Shown: positions 27,858 to 37,965, counted from the stretch's first letter. The stretch is 64,000 nt of DNA from Candidatus Salinicoccus stercoripullorum (GCA_019113295.1 DXHR01000011.1:33254-97253); one strand, 5' to 3'. Made by a program: numbers and translations. The notes: generated by a model not told the origin, from the sequence alone.

Positions 27858-28517
27858 CTATTCTCCTTTCAGAACTTCCTCTGCCATGCGAATGATGGTG
27901 TTTTCGACTTCTTCGATACTCATATGGCTAGTGTCCAGCAAAATTGCATCATCCGCCTTTTTCAATGGAGAGACTTCTCTTGTCATATCAAGGTCGTCCC
28001 GCCTGACGATCTGCTGGATGAGTGTGGAAAGGTCTACATCAACGCCTCTTTGCCGCTCTTCCTCCAGTCGGCGCTCCGCCCGTATTTCAGGGGATGCTTT
28101 CATGTATATTTTAAGTTCCGCCTCAGGCAGTACAGTTGTACCGATATCCCTGCCGTCCATGACGACACCTTTTTCGGCTGCGATGATACGCTGCATCTGC
28201 ACAAGATATTCCCTGACCATTTTGAGGCTGGAAATTTCACTGACATTCGCTGTCACCTCCGGAGAACGGATTTCAGCTGATACATCGTTGCCATCCAGAT
28301 AGATGGAGCGGTTCTCATCATTTGAAAATCTGATGTCCAACTCATCCAGATCGTCGGTAACTCCCCCCCCTGAATTCAGTACGTGCAGAGTGACTGCCCG
28401 GTACATGGCACCGGTGTCGATATAGATATATCCAAGTTTCTCTGCCACTCGTTTTGAGATTGTGCTTTTTCCTGCTGCTGCAGGGCCGTCGATTGCAATA
28501 TTAATCTTATTCTTCAT
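27858..28517 (-). CDS. cmk: Cytidylate kinase
   Basis: About 219 aa from MKNKINIAIDGPAAAGKST. Phosphorylates CMP and dCMP. P-loop is DGPAAAGKSTISKR; IDTGAMYRAV and MDGRDIGTTVLPEA are the family motifs. Upstream ATG at 28544 adds residues outside the family. Divergent from ansA. Confidence 0.95.
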   Translation of the reverse strand: MKNKINIAIDGPAAAGKSTISKRVAEKLGYIYIDTGAMYRAVTLHVLNSGGGVTDDLDELDIRFSNDENRSIYLDGNDVSAEIRSPEVTANVSEISSLKMVREYLVQMQRIIAAEKGVVMDGRDIGTTVLPEAELKIYMKASPEIRAERRLEEERQRGVDVDLSTLIQQIVRRDDLDMTREVSPLKKADDAILLDTSHMSIEEVENTIIRMAEEVLKGE

Positions 28518-28528
28518 ATAAACCCGCC

Positions 28529-28557
28529 TTGTTGATTGTTCCAATTTATTCTATCAT
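28529..28557 (+). promoter_or_regulatory. Putative sigma-A promoter for ansA
   Basis: TTGTTG (28529-28534), 17-nt spacer, TATCAT (28552-28557), in the divergent cmk/ansA interval. Predicted leader is about 25 nt. Confidence 0.5.
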
Positions 28558-28588
28558 ATATTTAATGAATCGTTTAGGAGGAAGTGGC

Positions 28589-29548
28589 ATGAACAATAAA
28601 ATATTGGCTATACATACAGGCGGCACAATCAGCATGTCCACGTCAGACGGCCTCATTTCATCGGCTAAAGAGAATCCTGTGACTCTGGACAGTACTGTGG
28701 ACCTCGATATCAGACTGGAGGAAATCTATCCTGTCAAGAAACCGTCTCCCCATATGACCTTGGATGATATGCTCGAGATAAGGGATATAATATTGGATAA
28801 GAGAAACAGTTTTGACGGTTTTGTCATCACGCACGGGACGGATACTTTGGAGGAGACCGCATATTTCCTGGACCTTGTTCTGGATATACCGGAGCCTGTC
28901 ATCGTGACGGGCGCAATGCGTTCATTTAATGAAATCGGTTCTGACGGTCTTTACAATTACATTTCCAGCCTGCGCACAGCCATGGACAGCTCTTCGAGAG
29001 ACCGCGGCGTTCTGGTCGTCTTCAATGATGAAATACATACTGCGCGGAATGTCACAAAGACACATACGTCCAATATCGCCACATTCCAGAGTCCAAACCA
29101 TGGTCCGATCGGCTTTCTGACCAAGGACTCCCTCCAGTACCACCACCAGGTGGCGCACCAGGACCAGTTTGATGAAGTGGACCTCGGGTATAAAGTCGGC
29201 CTGATCAAGGCACACGCCGGGCTTGACGGCACCTTCTTCGATGCGCTTACAGAAGCGGACTACCATGGACTGGTCCTCGAAGCACTCGGACAGGGCAACA
29301 TACCGCCAAGTGCACTGTCAGGACTGCAGAAAGTACTGGATCACGGCATTGATGTTGTTCTTGTATCCCGTTCTTTCAATGGCATCGTCGGAAGTTACTA
29401 TGACTATGAGGGCGGGGGACACGACCTTGCAGGAAGAGGTGTCATATTTTCCAACGGCCTGAATGGCCAGAAAGCCCGGATCAAGCTTGTGCTTGCGCTC
29501 GGCAATGGACTCAGCAGCTCAGAACTCGCAGAAATATTCAGGCATTAA
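28589..29548 (+). CDS. ansA: L-asparaginase, type I
   Basis: 319 aa from the ATG after AGGAGG. Hydrolyses asparagine to aspartate and ammonia in the cytoplasm. First catalytic Thr is in AIHTGGTISM, second in ITHGTDTLEETAYFL. No signal peptide, so the type I (cytoplasmic) form. A single plus-strand gene flanked by minus-strand genes, with its own promoter and a shared terminator. Confidence 0.94.
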   Translation: MNNKILAIHTGGTISMSTSDGLISSAKENPVTLDSTVDLDIRLEEIYPVKKPSPHMTLDDMLEIRDIILDKRNSFDGFVITHGTDTLEETAYFLDLVLDIPEPVIVTGAMRSFNEIGSDGLYNYISSLRTAMDSSSRDRGVLVVFNDEIHTARNVTKTHTSNIATFQSPNHGPIGFLTKDSLQYHHQVAHQDQFDEVDLGYKVGLIKAHAGLDGTFFDALTEADYHGLVLEALGQGNIPPSALSGLQKVLDHGIDVVLVSRSFNGIVGSYYDYEGGGHDLAGRGVIFSNGLNGQKARIKLVLALGNGLSSSELAEIFRH

Positions 29549-29581
29549 AATACCTGTCAGGAATCCCTGACAGGTATTTTT
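29547..29581. terminator. Bidirectional terminator between ansA and ypdA
   Basis: Perfect stem, 13 bp or longer (AAAATACCTGTCAGG / CCTGACAGGTATTTT) with a short AAT loop and T runs on both strands. It lies between the converging genes and touches the ypdA stop codon. Confidence 0.88.
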
Positions 29582-30555
29582 CATTTCTGATGTTTTTTCA
29601 AGATATCCTCGGCAATCAGCCCGCCGTGGAATCTGCCGTTTTCTATGAATATGGTGTTGGCATCATTTCCAGCTGCAATGACACCGGCAATGTAAAGGTT
29701 CTTAACATTGGTTTCCATGGTTTCCGGACTGTGCAGCGGTGCCGTCCCGAATTCATTTTCATTTATTTTGATGCCGAATGACTGCAGGAAGCGGTAATCC
29801 GGATGATAACCGACCATGGCAAAAACATGATCGTTCGGTATTTCGAATACTTCTCCGTCTTTTTCGAGGACAACACTTTCGTCTTTTATATCTTTGACGT
29901 CCGTTCCGAAGTGCATATCTATCTTTTCATGTCTGACCAAAGAATCAAACTGTGGAAGAATCCATGGTTTCACACTTTTTGAATATGCATTCCGACGGTA
30001 GACGACGGTTACGTTACTGCCGGCTTTTTCGAGTTCCATCGCAGCATCGACACTGGAATTTTTGCCTCCGATGACGAGTACGTCCTGTTTGAAGAATGGA
30101 TGGGCCTCTTTAAAGTAGTGTGAGACCTTCTCCTTATGCTCACCCGGTACATCCAGACGGTTCGGCTGTCCGTAATAACCAGTGGCTATAATCAGATATG
30201 TGCAGCTGTAGGTATCCTTTGATGTTTCCAGAATGAACCCCTCCGTACTCTGCCTTCCCGAGGTCACTTCCTCATACGTGTTGATATTCAGATCGAAATG
30301 TTTGACCGCTTCCCTGTAATAGACAAGTGCCTGGTTCCGTTTGGGTTTATGGGCTTCGGTAATGAAGGGAAAACCGCCGATTGCCAGTTTCTCGCTTGAA
30401 GAGAAGAATGTCTGGTGTGTTGGATAATTGTAGATGGCTTCGACAACATTCCCCTTCTCTATTATAAGATGATCGAACCCCCGGTTTTTCAGCTCTATTG
30501 CGGCTGACATGCCACAGGGTCCCGCTCCTATGATGATTGTTTCGATGTGTTTCAT
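29581..30555 (-). CDS. ypdA: Bacillithiol disulfide reductase YpdA (Bdr)
   Basis: 324 aa from MKHIETIIIGAGPCG. FAD- and NADPH-binding two-domain oxidoreductase; first Rossmann loop IIIGAGPCGMSAA, second LVIGGKNSSVDAAMELEKAG. Unlike thioredoxin reductases it lacks a CxxC active site. In S. aureus and Bacillus YpdA reduces bacillithiol disulfide. Completes, with bshA (7895) and brxB (52604), a set of bacillithiol genes in this window. Starts 13 nt after the ebpS stop, so probably co-transcribed. Confidence 0.9.
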   Translation of the reverse strand: MKHIETIIIGAGPCGMSAAIELKNRGFDHLIIEKGNVVEAIYNYPTHQTFFSSSEKLAIGGFPFITEAHKPKRNQALVYYREAVKHFDLNINTYEEVTSGRQSTEGFILETSKDTYSCTYLIIATGYYGQPNRLDVPGEHKEKVSHYFKEAHPFFKQDVLVIGGKNSSVDAAMELEKAGSNVTVVYRRNAYSKSVKPWILPQFDSLVRHEKIDMHFGTDVKDIKDESVVLEKDGEVFEIPNDHVFAMVGYHPDYRFLQSFGIKINENEFGTAPLHSPETMETNVKNLYIAGVIAAGNDANTIFIENGRFHGGLIAEDILKKHQK

Positions 30556-30568
30556 TGTAAGCACCTTT

Positions 30569-31654
30569 CTATTCAGGTATGACAAGCTCCTGTCCCACAC
30601 TCAGAGAGTCGGGAGTAATACCGTTTGCATCCATGATTTTATTGACATTTTCACTGCTGCCGCTTCCGTAATAGCGGATGGCAATCCTGTACAGGTTGTC
30701 TTCAGCACTCACGATGTGAGTCGACCCTCCTGAGTTACTTTCTTCAGCCGTTTCCTCTGTTTCCTCTGTCTTTTCTTCAGCCGGCTGTTCCGTAGTCTTC
30801 TCTTCTGTTGATTCCTCAGTGGTTTCCTTCTCAGATGACTTCACTTCACTTGTATCCGAGCCGGAGTCTTCTCCAGATTCCTTTTTTTCAATTGCAGAGG
30901 ATGCGGCGTCTTCAAGTTCTGACTGTTCTTCTTCGGAGTAGTCGAAAGCAAGCTCACCGGTACCCAGATCCTCATCGGAATCCGCTCCGGATGAAGAATC
31001 AGAACCGGAGTCGTTTTCACGCTGTTCTGCAAGCTCTTTTTCCTTTTCAGCTTTCTGTGATTCAAGATCTTCGTTGACATCTCCGTCCGTCTGATCACCG
31101 GAGGATTCTTCTGTCTCCTCTTCCCCTGCACCTGCAAGTTCGGTGCCGTTGTCACCGGACGGCCAGAAATTGCTGATGATCATAACGAAGAGGATTATGG
31201 TTACCGGCAGAAGGAGCGCTCCCGCGAGGATGATGGGCAGAATGCCTTTTTTCTTCTCTTTGCCCTCTTCCTCATCTTTTGCCGACGACTGCCGCCTGTT
31301 GCCGAGTTCCGCAAGTTTTGCCTTTGAGATCTTTATCTCATCTTTGAACCGCTTGTTGTATGCGGTTAATTTTCCTGCAAAAAACACCTTTCCTTTTGCA
31401 AGATTTTCACGGTTGAAATAGGAAGCTAATTTCTGACCGGCACCTGCAAACAGAGCGGGCTTCTTTTTATCCGGCTTTGATTCGGCGGATTGTTTGTGTT
31501 TCTTTTTTTCATTTTCCTTCTCCAGTTTTGCACGATGGCGGTCAGAGCGTTTCATCGTCTGTTTCTGCTCATCTTTTTGCTGGTCGTTCTTTGAATCTCC
31601 AAAATCCTTAGAAGCACGCTTATGTTCAATATCTTTATAAAAATCGTCCTTCAT
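30569..31654 (-). CDS. ebpS: EbpS-like LysM membrane protein
   Basis: 361 aa from MKDDFYKDIEHKR, chosen by its GAGGAG spacing. N-terminal basic cytoplasmic region of about 135 residues rich in Lys and Glu, one TM helix (ILPIILAGALLLPVTIILFV), a 150-residue Glu/Ser/Thr/Asp-rich linker, and a C-terminal LysM domain (NLYRIAIRYYGSGSSENVNKI). This end is very close to S. aureus EbpS, the elastin-binding membrane protein, from memory. The linker is far more acidic than in S. aureus. LysM suggests peptidoglycan contact; elastin binding cannot be inferred. Confidence 0.88.
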   Translation of the reverse strand: MKDDFYKDIEHKRASKDFGDSKNDQQKDEQKQTMKRSDRHRAKLEKENEKKKHKQSAESKPDKKKPALFAGAGQKLASYFNRENLAKGKVFFAGKLTAYNKRFKDEIKISKAKLAELGNRRQSSAKDEEEGKEKKKGILPIILAGALLLPVTIILFVMIISNFWPSGDNGTELAGAGEEETEESSGDQTDGDVNEDLESQKAEKEKELAEQRENDSGSDSSSGADSDEDLGTGELAFDYSEEEQSELEDAASSAIEKKESGEDSGSDTSEVKSSEKETTEESTEEKTTEQPAEEKTEETEETAEESNSGGSTHIVSAEDNLYRIAIRYYGSGSSENVNKIMDANGITPDSLSVGQELVIPE

Positions 31655-31690
31655 TGACATTCTCCTCAAACTGAAATAATTCTCTACTTA

Positions 31691-31719
31691 ATTATATTAT
31701 GTTTCCATTACATTTTAAA
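31691..31719 (-). promoter_or_regulatory. Sigma-A promoter for ebpS-ypdA
   Basis: Minus strand TTTAAA, 17-nt spacer, TATAAT (31691-31696), in the ebpS/fer divergent interval. Leader about 30 nt. Confidence 0.6.
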
Positions 31720-31806
31720 GTGATAATAAAATGAATGATACGCCGATAGTCGTATTGTGTCCTGTGCGGACGGAATATAATTGAAAATCAGTACGGATAG
31801 CCGTAA

Positions 31807-32094
<288 letters not shown>

Positions 32095-32098
32095 ATAT

Positions 32099-32133
32099 AA
32101 AAAGAAGCGCAGCTCCGGTTGCGCTTCTTTTTT
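32099..32133. terminator. Bidirectional terminator between fer and ribU
   Basis: Stem AAGAAGCGCA / TGCGCTTCTT with an 8-nt loop, T run on the plus strand and A run (T on minus) on the other side. Ends both the fer transcript and the long res-ribU operon. Confidence 0.85.
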
Positions 32134-32690
32134 CATTTCAGCAGTTTTTCAAGCTTGGGAATCAATCTGATATAGATGAGATAAGAAATAAGACATACTA
32201 TGACGCCTTTGATGAGGTTAAATGGTATGATGCCGGCCGTGACCACTGCACGGATATTCGCAATCAGGTCGGTATGGTCTATGATCAGGCCGTACATTGG
32301 CAGAAGCACAAAGTAATTGAGTATTGCCATCATGAGCGTGAGCGATATAGTACCCAATATAAAACCTGTGACAAGTGATTTTCTGGTTCTGGATCTTATA
32401 TACATGAAATAGACCGGCAGCATCAGAGAAAATGCCGCAAGCAGGTTGGCGAGCGGGCCGATGGGCTCACTCGCCATCAGGAGCGCATATAGTACAATCT
32501 TTAAAATAATGATGAGTGACCCGGGGATGCCACCCAATAATATGAACCCGATGAATGCCGGAATATCCGACAGATCCACCATCAGAAACGGCGGCATGAA
32601 CGGAATTGGAAATTGCAGGAGCATCAGTATAAACGACAATGCAGCGAGTATACTGATCAGAATCAGTCTTTGCAGTTTATTTTGTTTCAT
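32133..32690 (-). CDS. ribU: Riboflavin ECF transporter S component RibU
   Basis: About 185 aa from MKQNKLQRLILISIL. Six hydrophobic helices, with the RibU segment LQFPIPFMPPFLMVDLSDIPAFIG that forms part of the riboflavin pocket. Needs the shared EcfA-A'-T module, which is not in this window. Starts 4 nt after the resE stop, so it is the last gene of the res operon. There is no space for an FMN riboswitch in front of it. Confidence 0.9.
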   Translation of the reverse strand: MKQNKLQRLILISILAALSFILMLLQFPIPFMPPFLMVDLSDIPAFIGFILLGGIPGSLIIILKIVLYALLMASEPIGPLANLLAAFSLMLPVYFMYIRSRTRKSLVTGFILGTISLTLMMAILNYFVLLPMYGLIIDHTDLIANIRAVVTAGIIPFNLIKGVIVCLISYLIYIRLIPKLEKLLK

Positions 32691-32694
32691 AACT

Positions 32695-34392
32695 TCATCT
32701 CTCTTCGTGTGTTTTTGGGAGTGAGATGCGGAATGCGGTCCCTCTGCCGGACTCACTTTCCAGTTCAATCGTACCATTATGCCTGTGTATGATGCTGCGG
32801 ACGATATAGAGGCCCAGTCCGGTGCCGTGCTTTCCGCGTGTCCTTGACTCATCGACTTTATAGAATCTCTCGAAGACACGCCCCTGATGTTCGGGAAGAA
32901 TCCCAGCTCCTGTATCACGGACTTCTATGATTTTAAACCGTCCAATATCACGGGTTTCTATTGTTATATCATCACCTTCTGATGTATAGCGGATTGCATT
33001 GTCGAGAAGATTAGTCAGAACCTGGTTCATTTTGTCATAGTCGAAATGGAATACGGGATCAGAATCATCAGCTTCTATATTGAATGTGATGCCATTCTCC
33101 TGCATTTCATGGCGGAATCTTGACGCCAGTTTGTCAAGCAGTTCACCAAGGTCATTTTCGTCTATGTTGAAGAAGTCGGAACCGGTATCCATCCGTGCTA
33201 TGCTGATCAGTTCATTCACCATGGTGTTCATCCTGTCCGATTCATCCTTGATGATGCCGGCCATTTCTTTGATCTCTTCGGGCTCTGTGACAATGTCATC
33301 GATCAATGCCTCTGAATAGCCGCTCAGCATGACCATCGGTGTCTTCAGTTCATGGGAGACGTTGGCAATGAACTCCGAGCGCATCTTCTCTGTATTCACT
33401 TCTTCGGTAATGTCCCTGATCAGGAGAATGACTCCGAACAGTTCATCTTCCTGTTCAACAGGTGTGTATGAAAACTGCATATGCCTGTCATTTATATCCA
33501 CCCGTTCGATAGCCGGCTCCCTGTATTCCACGATCTCCCTGATATCGTTTTGGAAGTCTTCAAATTTTTCCGGTTCTGATTTCATGCGGTCATAAAGATA
33601 GTTTCCCTTCTTGTTTGAATACATGAGCTCGACCCGGCTGTCGAAATAGAGGACACCCTCATTAATTGAGGTGAATATCTGCTCCCTCAGATTCTTTTCA
33701 TGCTCAATCTGCTCCACATTGCTCTGGATGTCATTGTTCATCTTATTGAAAGCAAGCGTGAGCTCACCGATCTCATCCCTGCTTTTTGTTTCAAGTGTAT
33801 TGTATTTCCCTTTTGCTGTCTTGAATGCAGCATCCTTCAGGCTGATCAGCGGTCTCGTGATCCTGTTGATCAGGAAGAATGCAAAAGATGTAGTTATGAT
33901 GAACAGCACGAAGCCGCTGGCTATGATGATCATGGTGACTGCAGCCATGGATTCATTTATATCCTCAAGATCCCGGTATTTGATGATCGCCATTTCACTG
34001 TCGGAAAAATCACTCAGGTTAGAGACGCGGACCATATAATCATGACCTTCAATATCTTCGAGCAGGAAAGTATTCCCTTCCCCGTCGCCTTCGATGATTC
34101 TTGAGTATATTTCCCGGTCCGTCGCAGACTGCTGTGAAAGCATCTGCCCGTCCCTGTAGAAGATGAGGTTATCTTCACGGAGCAGTGTGGCATTAAGATC
34201 CTGATTATCATGCTTCGAGAGAACAATTTCTTCAGCACGTGAAATCTCCTCCTCAAGGAGAGTTTCCGTGGAATTGAGCATGTAGTTCCTGAAGTACATG
34301 CTGAGTATGACCGATAATATAATTAAAACTGTAGTCACTATCAGAATGATAGTCAACCACAGTTTGGTTACAACGCTGTTCAACACTTTCAT
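32695..34392 (-). CDS. resE: Sensor histidine kinase ResE (SrrB-type)
   Basis: 565 aa. TM helix about 11-33, extracytoplasmic loop about 34-150, second TM 151-175, HAMP 176-228, PAS-like domain about 240-330, HisKA with phospho-acceptor H347 in FIANVSHELKTP, and HATPase (DNAIRYTSEGD, GTGLGLYIVRS). It senses redox or respiratory state and phosphorylates ResD. The ATG and the resD TAA overlap by one nt (TAATG). Confidence 0.94.
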   Translation of the reverse strand: MKVLNSVVTKLWLTIILIVTTVLIILSVILSMYFRNYMLNSTETLLEEEISRAEEIVLSKHDNQDLNATLLREDNLIFYRDGQMLSQQSATDREIYSRIIEGDGEGNTFLLEDIEGHDYMVRVSNLSDFSDSEMAIIKYRDLEDINESMAAVTMIIIASGFVLFIITTSFAFFLINRITRPLISLKDAAFKTAKGKYNTLETKSRDEIGELTLAFNKMNNDIQSNVEQIEHEKNLREQIFTSINEGVLYFDSRVELMYSNKKGNYLYDRMKSEPEKFEDFQNDIREIVEYREPAIERVDINDRHMQFSYTPVEQEDELFGVILLIRDITEEVNTEKMRSEFIANVSHELKTPMVMLSGYSEALIDDIVTEPEEIKEMAGIIKDESDRMNTMVNELISIARMDTGSDFFNIDENDLGELLDKLASRFRHEMQENGITFNIEADDSDPVFHFDYDKMNQVLTNLLDNAIRYTSEGDDITIETRDIGRFKIIEVRDTGAGILPEHQGRVFERFYKVDESRTRGKHGTGLGLYIVRSIIHRHNGTIELESESGRGTAFRISLPKTHEER

Positions 34393-35099
34393 TATTCATT
34401 GACCTCGAATTTGTAGCCGATGCCCCAGACCGTGTGGATCATTTCACTTGCCTCGGGTGACACCTTGTTCAGCTTCTCCCTAAGACGCTTGACGTGGGTA
34501 TCCACCGTACGCAGGTCACCGTAGAAATCATAGTGCCAGACTTCTTTCAAAAGTTCTTCACGGTCGAACACTTTATCGGGGCTTTTTGCCAGAAAGAGAA
34601 GGAGTTCATACTCTTTCGGAGTAAGGTTCACCTTTGTGTCATTCGCAAGCACCCTGTGGGCATCGTTATCAATCACAAGATGTTCATACGCAATGACATC
34701 TTTTGCTGTTGCATCAGCTTCAATGAAGGAAGTTTCAGAGGAACGTCTCAGTATTGCCTTCACCCTCAAAACGACTTCCCTCGGAGAGAAAGGTTTGACG
34801 ATGTAATCGTCTGCCCCGACTTCAAAGCCTTCCACCCGGTTGTTCTCTTCACCTTTTGCGGTGAGCATGATGATCGGGGTGGACTTATGGTTCCTCAGAC
34901 GTTTGGCGACTTCGATGCCGTCCATTTTTGGCATCATGAGATCGAGGAGTATGCAATGGAAATCCTTTTCCATTGCATACTCCAGTGCATCCTCTCCGTT
35001 ATCTGCCTCCGTAATTTCATATCCTTCACGCACCAGGTACATATTGAGTAGTTTTCTGATACGTTCTTCATCATCGACGATTAGTATATTTTCAGCCAT
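34392..35099 (-). CDS. resD: Response regulator ResD (SrrA-type)
   Basis: 235 aa OmpR/PhoB family. Receiver domain with phospho-acceptor Asp in HCILLDLMMPKMDG, conserved Thr in IIMLTAKG and Lys in IVKPFSPRE; C-terminal winged helix with DFYGDLRTVDTHVKRLREKL. Controls aerobic/anaerobic respiration genes in relatives, including resA. Followed without gap by resE. Confidence 0.96.
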   Translation of the reverse strand: MAENILIVDDEERIRKLLNMYLVREGYEITEADNGEDALEYAMEKDFHCILLDLMMPKMDGIEVAKRLRNHKSTPIIMLTAKGEENNRVEGFEVGADDYIVKPFSPREVVLRVKAILRRSSETSFIEADATAKDVIAYEHLVIDNDAHRVLANDTKVNLTPKEYELLLFLAKSPDKVFDREELLKEVWHYDFYGDLRTVDTHVKRLREKLNKVSPEASEMIHTVWGIGYKFEVNE

Positions 35100-35117
35100 A
35101 CAACCCCTCTTTTCATA

Positions 35118-36317
35118 TTATGCGTAAGAATGCAGGCCTGCGACCAGCAGGTTGATAGCAATGAGATTGAAAAGTATGAGCAGGAATCCGATAACAGCAA
35201 GCCATGCCGACTTTTCACCCTCGTAGCCCCTGTTGAGTCTCAAATGCAGGAATATCGTATAGAACATGAATGTGATGAACGCCCAGGTCTCTTTCGGATC
35301 CCAGCCCCAGAACCTGCTCCATGCGATTTGTGCCCAGATTGCAGCGAAGAAAATGCCTCCGAGAGCGAACACCGGGAATCCGATGATGACGGAACGATAG
35401 CCGATTTCATCCATCAGATTGAGGTCTGCCCTGTCCGTCAGTGGTTTTATCAGAGCCGACAGGCGCTTTCTGATTATTAATCTAATGATACCGTAAACAA
35501 TGAGACCGGTAAATACAGACCAGAGGACCGTATTCAGTTTCTGGGAGTCGATCAGCGGCGGAAGATTGATTCCACTGTGGAAATGATCCGCTTCTTCATA
35601 ATTGTTCTCTCCGGTATGCTCAACCGGTACTGCACCTTCAAAATTGACAAGACTTGGCAGATGATACTCTGCCACCTGGGTCTGCCCCTGTTTGTCAGTG
35701 TACATGAAATCATCCTGATACCCTATTATGGACTGCATGAGGACAGTTGTAGCGATGAATGTAATGACAATTACTATACCTGCCATTATTGCCTCAAGGA
35801 GGCGAGCCCGCCATGATTTTTCAGTAGCAGGTATAGCTTTCAGAAGATAGATCAGACCGGCTACCGCACTCATTGAAAGTATACCATATGCGAGCGTTAC
35901 GGTGATAACGTGAATGGCCAGCCAGTTGCTCTGCAGCGCTGGGATCAGTGGTTCCACTTCACGTGAGAACATGCTGCCGTATGCAACAAGAAGGAGTGAT
36001 ACCGGGATTGCAAACAGACCGAACAGTTGGGTTTTAAAATAATGATATGTGATCAGGAAGCCGGCAATCAGCATTATTGCAAACATGGTGATGAATTCAT
36101 ACATGTTTGAAACAGGGGCATGCCCCTGGGCGATCCACCTCAATATGAAATAGGCAAGCTGCATGATGAACGCAGTCACAATCATGATGATTGAAATCCG
36201 GCCCGGCTTGTTTGATCTGGATTTGATACTTGCTGCCAGTGGCAGAAGTGCCACGAGATATATTATAAAGGCCGCATACAGCAGAGTGCTGCTTATGGAC
36301 ACAAGTTGAGTTTCCAT
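35118..36317 (-). CDS. resC: Cytochrome c biogenesis protein ResC (CcsA-type)
   Basis: 399 aa integral membrane protein with about eight TM helices. The tryptophan-rich haem-handling motif reads WGWDPKETWAFITF, with conserved histidines near TM segments (AIHVITVTLAYG). With ResB it forms the System II haem exporter and ligase for c-type cytochromes. Starts one nt after resB. Confidence 0.94.
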   Translation of the reverse strand: METQLVSISSTLLYAAFIIYLVALLPLAASIKSRSNKPGRISIIMIVTAFIMQLAYFILRWIAQGHAPVSNMYEFITMFAIMLIAGFLITYHYFKTQLFGLFAIPVSLLLVAYGSMFSREVEPLIPALQSNWLAIHVITVTLAYGILSMSAVAGLIYLLKAIPATEKSWRARLLEAIMAGIVIVITFIATTVLMQSIIGYQDDFMYTDKQGQTQVAEYHLPSLVNFEGAVPVEHTGENNYEEADHFHSGINLPPLIDSQKLNTVLWSVFTGLIVYGIIRLIIRKRLSALIKPLTDRADLNLMDEIGYRSVIIGFPVFALGGIFFAAIWAQIAWSRFWGWDPKETWAFITFMFYTIFLHLRLNRGYEGEKSAWLAVIGFLLILFNLIAINLLVAGLHSYA

Positions 36318-36318
36318 T

Positions 36319-37956
36319 CTAAGACTCCTTATCTTTGACTTTGTCTTCTATTTTCTGCTTATCTGATACCGGTGAAAATGAATTCGCCTCCAGTATCGGA
36401 TCCAGTTCCTTCTTCATGCCAAAGTAGTTTTTGTTTGTATGCCCTGCCAGTGTGAAACCGTCTTCGAGGCTGATCCAGATACGTCTGTGGTTAATGTATG
36501 AACCGATGAACACACCCGCAAGGAAGATGACAAATCCACCTGCCACAAGAGGGATGGTAAGGTCTTTCTTGAGTGTGAGTACGCTTGCGGTATGCTGTTC
36601 GGCTTCCACGAAGCGTATGCTGTAATCGTTGTTCTGTGTAATATCCGTGCTGTTCATGATCTGGAGCAGACTCAACTCACTTTCACCGCCGGCATTCACT
36701 TCAAATACGAATGCCGGATTCCGGGGTACAGGCGTTTCTGAAACGAGTGTTCCGTTATCGGCGATTTCCTGGAAGTCCGGGGCATAGGCTCTCATCTTTA
36801 TCTCTGTGTTTTCATCTATCTGATACGACTGGTCGGGCTCATCCAGATTTACGGTGAAGTTCTCACCGACTGTATTCCCATCTGCATCTTCGAGTCTGAA
36901 AGTCATCGCCTTCATCTGCGAATCATCATAGCTTGACTGATAAAGTTCATATGAACCGAAGCGGTATGGGTGGTTGACCCTGATGCTGTAGTCGTCTATT
37001 TTAGTGAGCTCGGGTTCTGCACCGACCACGTCCGAACTTTCGTTCTCGTATACGGATATGTCAGTCTGGAAATTGCTGACTATATTGTTTTCCTGATTAA
37101 GAGAGTTTTCGAATACCTCCCCCGAGGATTCATCATGAGTATCCAATATGAATCCATCGTTCTTGACATAGTATTGACCGTCCGTCGTCGGCAGGTCCTT
37201 CGTTTCCCCTTCATTTAAGTAGACGATTTCATCCACATACATGCCCGGGAAAAATCTGAGCATACTTCCGATTAGCAAGATAATAAGACCGACATGGTTG
37301 ATGTACGGCCCCCATCTGGACAGCTTTCCCTTTTCAAGTAAGTAATTATCTCCATCTTTGCGGACTTTGTATCTTCTGCCTTTGAGCTGGCTGATTACAT
37401 CATATGCATGAGCATTGTCCTCTTCGTGTGTGAACAGCCGCTGCCTTCTGTAGAATGACTCATGTTTTTTAACACGCTGGTTCTTCAGTGATTTGAAGAG
37501 AGGCACACCCCTGTCTATGCTTGCTGCGATGATTGACAGTGCAAGCATTCCGTTAAGCAGTACAAACCACCAGGATGAGTAGAGGTTATGGAAGCCCAGT
37601 GAATAATATAGGTATCCGAGAGTACCGTAGTTCTCCTGGTAATAATCTGCCGGGTCCACTCCGATGGGGATGAAGTATTCCTGTGGGAAGATTGTTCCTA
37701 TCGCAGCGGCAATCGCGATGGCCAGAATGATCGTGACCCCCACCTTGATGGACGTGAAGAAGATCCAGATCTTGTCAAAAATACTTTTTGACCGGACTTT
37801 GGATCTCACCGCACTGCCGTCATATCTCATCAGATCTTTGATTTTTTTCCTGTCATAATCACTGTTGATCATCTTACCGCATGACTGGCACAGCTGGGTA
37901 CCTGGCGGATTGACATGACCACACGATTCGCATTTGATTTCTTTTAGTTCCATCAT
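36319..37956 (-). CDS. resB: Cytochrome c biogenesis protein ResB (Ccs1-type)
   Basis: 545 aa. N-terminal zinc-ribbon (CESCGHVNPPGTQLCQSCGK), then TM helices at about 65-90, 125-150 and 215-235, a long extracytoplasmic domain to about 455, and a final TM. Same organisation as B. subtilis ResB. Partner of ResC in System II maturation. Either of two adjacent ATGs may start it. Confidence 0.93.
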   Translation of the reverse strand: MMELKEIKCESCGHVNPPGTQLCQSCGKMINSDYDRKKIKDLMRYDGSAVRSKVRSKSIFDKIWIFFTSIKVGVTIILAIAIAAAIGTIFPQEYFIPIGVDPADYYQENYGTLGYLYYSLGFHNLYSSWWFVLLNGMLALSIIAASIDRGVPLFKSLKNQRVKKHESFYRRQRLFTHEEDNAHAYDVISQLKGRRYKVRKDGDNYLLEKGKLSRWGPYINHVGLIILLIGSMLRFFPGMYVDEIVYLNEGETKDLPTTDGQYYVKNDGFILDTHDESSGEVFENSLNQENNIVSNFQTDISVYENESSDVVGAEPELTKIDDYSIRVNHPYRFGSYELYQSSYDDSQMKAMTFRLEDADGNTVGENFTVNLDEPDQSYQIDENTEIKMRAYAPDFQEIADNGTLVSETPVPRNPAFVFEVNAGGESELSLLQIMNSTDITQNNDYSIRFVEAEQHTASVLTLKKDLTIPLVAGGFVIFLAGVFIGSYINHRRIWISLEDGFTLAGHTNKNYFGMKKELDPILEANSFSPVSDKQKIEDKVKDKES

Positions 37957-37965
37957 ACATTCATC

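Noticed and set aside
32690..32695. FMN riboswitch before ribU
   Set aside because: Only four bases separate ribU and resE, so there is no room for the aptamer.
32691..32918. N-terminal extension of RibU
   Set aside because: The extension runs through the resE end in another frame; RibU starts at 32690 by homology and by the hydrophobic N-terminus.
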